This document shows, piece by piece, positions 5,945-6,675 of a stretch of DNA of 6,675 nucleotides. This DNA is from DATAXI01 sp036266845. GTDB taxonomy: Bacteria > Verrucomicrobiota > Verrucomicrobiia > Chthoniobacterales > Chthoniobacteraceae. The number at the start of each line of letters is the position of its first letter. The stretch's first letter is position 1. The notes below the pieces were generated by a model. The model saw only the letters and a program-made list of their open reading frames with translations. It had not been told where the DNA came from and made no database searches. A program made the position numbers and the translations under genes. The stretch is taken from the NCBI GenBank assembly GCA_036266845.1, contig DATAXI010000207.1, positions 1-6,675 on the forward strand, written 5' to 3'.

Positions 5945-6675
5945 CTCCGAAACAACTTCTCTTTGCTCATCAATACTATGAAGCCGTGGAGGCCTACGAA
6001 TCTCATTTGCGACAGCATCCAGAACAGAATTACTATCCAGGTTTGGGAAATGCCCTGCTTTGTCTTAGCCGTTTTACTGAGGCGGTCTCGGCCCTCAGAA
6101 AAGCTCATGAAATAGAGAGCAGCCGGACAAAAGGGAATCCAGCATTCCTGAACCAAATCGGAACGGCGATGTGGCTGGCTGGGGACAAGCGGGGCGCTAT
6201 TGCTGAATGGCATCGTGCAGTCAGTGGAATTCTGGACGGAAGTTCCCTTTATGGGGATTTGGCAGGCGGCGCAACCCAAGGCCTCCTATTGTGGTACGGC
6301 GCCGTTTCGCTAAAAGATCGCGGGGAGCATGAGTACGCGCTTGAGTACTTCCGCTATCTGCAACACAGAGAAACTTATGGGCATGTACTCTGGCCTCGGC
6401 CAATATTTGAGATGGTGCTCGGCGAAAAATCGTTTGAGGATATATTAATGGACGGAATTGGCTCCCCTGATTTGGAAACATGCGTCGAAGTTGCGCGAAC
6501 CGACCTGCTCAAGCGACGGTTTCTTTGCCAAGCCCTGTTTTATGGGGCATGCCGGGAGCGGGACGGCGGAGACGAACCTGAGTGTATGAAAAGGATGCAG
6601 GCGTGTTTTGAATTGGAGAATCCGATTATCGAGGTCGAATGGTACCTTGCCCGCGGTGAATGTAGTCAGAAGCGA
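5941..6675 (+). CDS. TPR-repeat protein, probable immunity protein; 3' end outside the window
   Basis: An uninterrupted frame from ATG 5941 to the last base gives at least 245 residues with no stop. It has no signal peptide or membrane segment, so it should be cytoplasmic. Four TPR-like helical hairpins can be read: about residues 8-30 (YYEAVEAYESHL), 31-60 (GLGNALLCLSRFTEAVSALRK), 67-98 (LNQIGTAMWLAGDKRGAIAEW) and 113-143 (LLLWYGAVSLKDRGEHEYALEYF). WPRPIFEMVLGEKSFEDIL (151-169) follows. A WPxPI...LGE...L segment of this kind also follows the repeats in NlpI-like and other TPR proteins. The start overlaps the nuclease stop by four bases (ATGA), with no ribosome binding site of its own, which implies coupled translation. 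Position and size suit an immunity protein that binds and blocks the upstream nuclease tip, but TPRs are generic binding modules. The TPR call is firm; the immunity role is inferred. Confidence 0.75.
   Translation, partial: MTPKQLLFAHQYYEAVEAYESHLRQHPEQNYYPGLGNALLCLSRFTEAVSALRKAHEIESSRTKGNPAFLNQIGTAMWLAGDKRGAIAEWHRAVSGILDGSSLYGDLAGGATQGLLLWYGAVSLKDRGEHEYALEYFRYLQHRETYGHVLWPRPIFEMVLGEKSFEDILMDGIGSPDLETCVEVARTDLLKRRFLCQALFYGACRERDGGDEPECMKRMQACFELENPIIEVEWYLARGECSQKR

Overview
The window is a 6.7 kb piece of a GC-rich bacterial chromosome, with every recognisable gene on the + strand. It begins inside glmS and ends inside a TPR-protein gene, so both edge genes are cut by the window. Nothing fixes the taxon. 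High GC in the metabolic genes and only sporadic Shine-Dalgarno sequences would suit Verrucomicrobiota or a similar soil or water group, but that is a weak inference.

The left two thirds (1-4203) is ordinary metabolic DNA. It holds the 3' 569 codons of glmS (amino-sugar and cell-wall precursor synthesis), an NmrA-like NAD(P)-binding SDR protein with a good ribosome binding site, a 229-bp gap containing two inverted repeats, and a tightly coupled pair. The pair is an alpha/beta hydrolase of the non-heme chloroperoxidase/arylesterase type with an intact Ser95-Asp225-His254 triad, overlapped by one base by a YjbQ/UPF0047 protein.

The right third (about 4204-6675) is accessory and holds the most interesting material. 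A helical, charged protein of no recognised family (4431-5555) runs, after an apparent -1 frame change between 5477 and 5552, into a C-terminal domain with the D...ExK pattern of a PD-(D/E)XK nuclease (to 5944). That domain has no usable start codon before its catalytic core, so it looks like the C-terminal tip of the upstream protein, separated by a one-base indel, a sequencing error or programmed slippage. The next gene overlaps it by ATGA at 5941. It encodes a TPR-repeat protein of at least 245 residues that is open at the window end. This order (helical N-terminus, nuclease C-terminus, overlapping small repeat protein) is what a polymorphic toxin and its immunity protein look like. GC content falls sharply near 5280, upstream of the frame break, consistent with a horizontally acquired toxin tip plus immunity gene.

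The functions of glmS, the hydrolase and the YjbQ protein rest on clear family motifs. The toxin/immunity reading is an inference from motif, overlap, composition and gene order.
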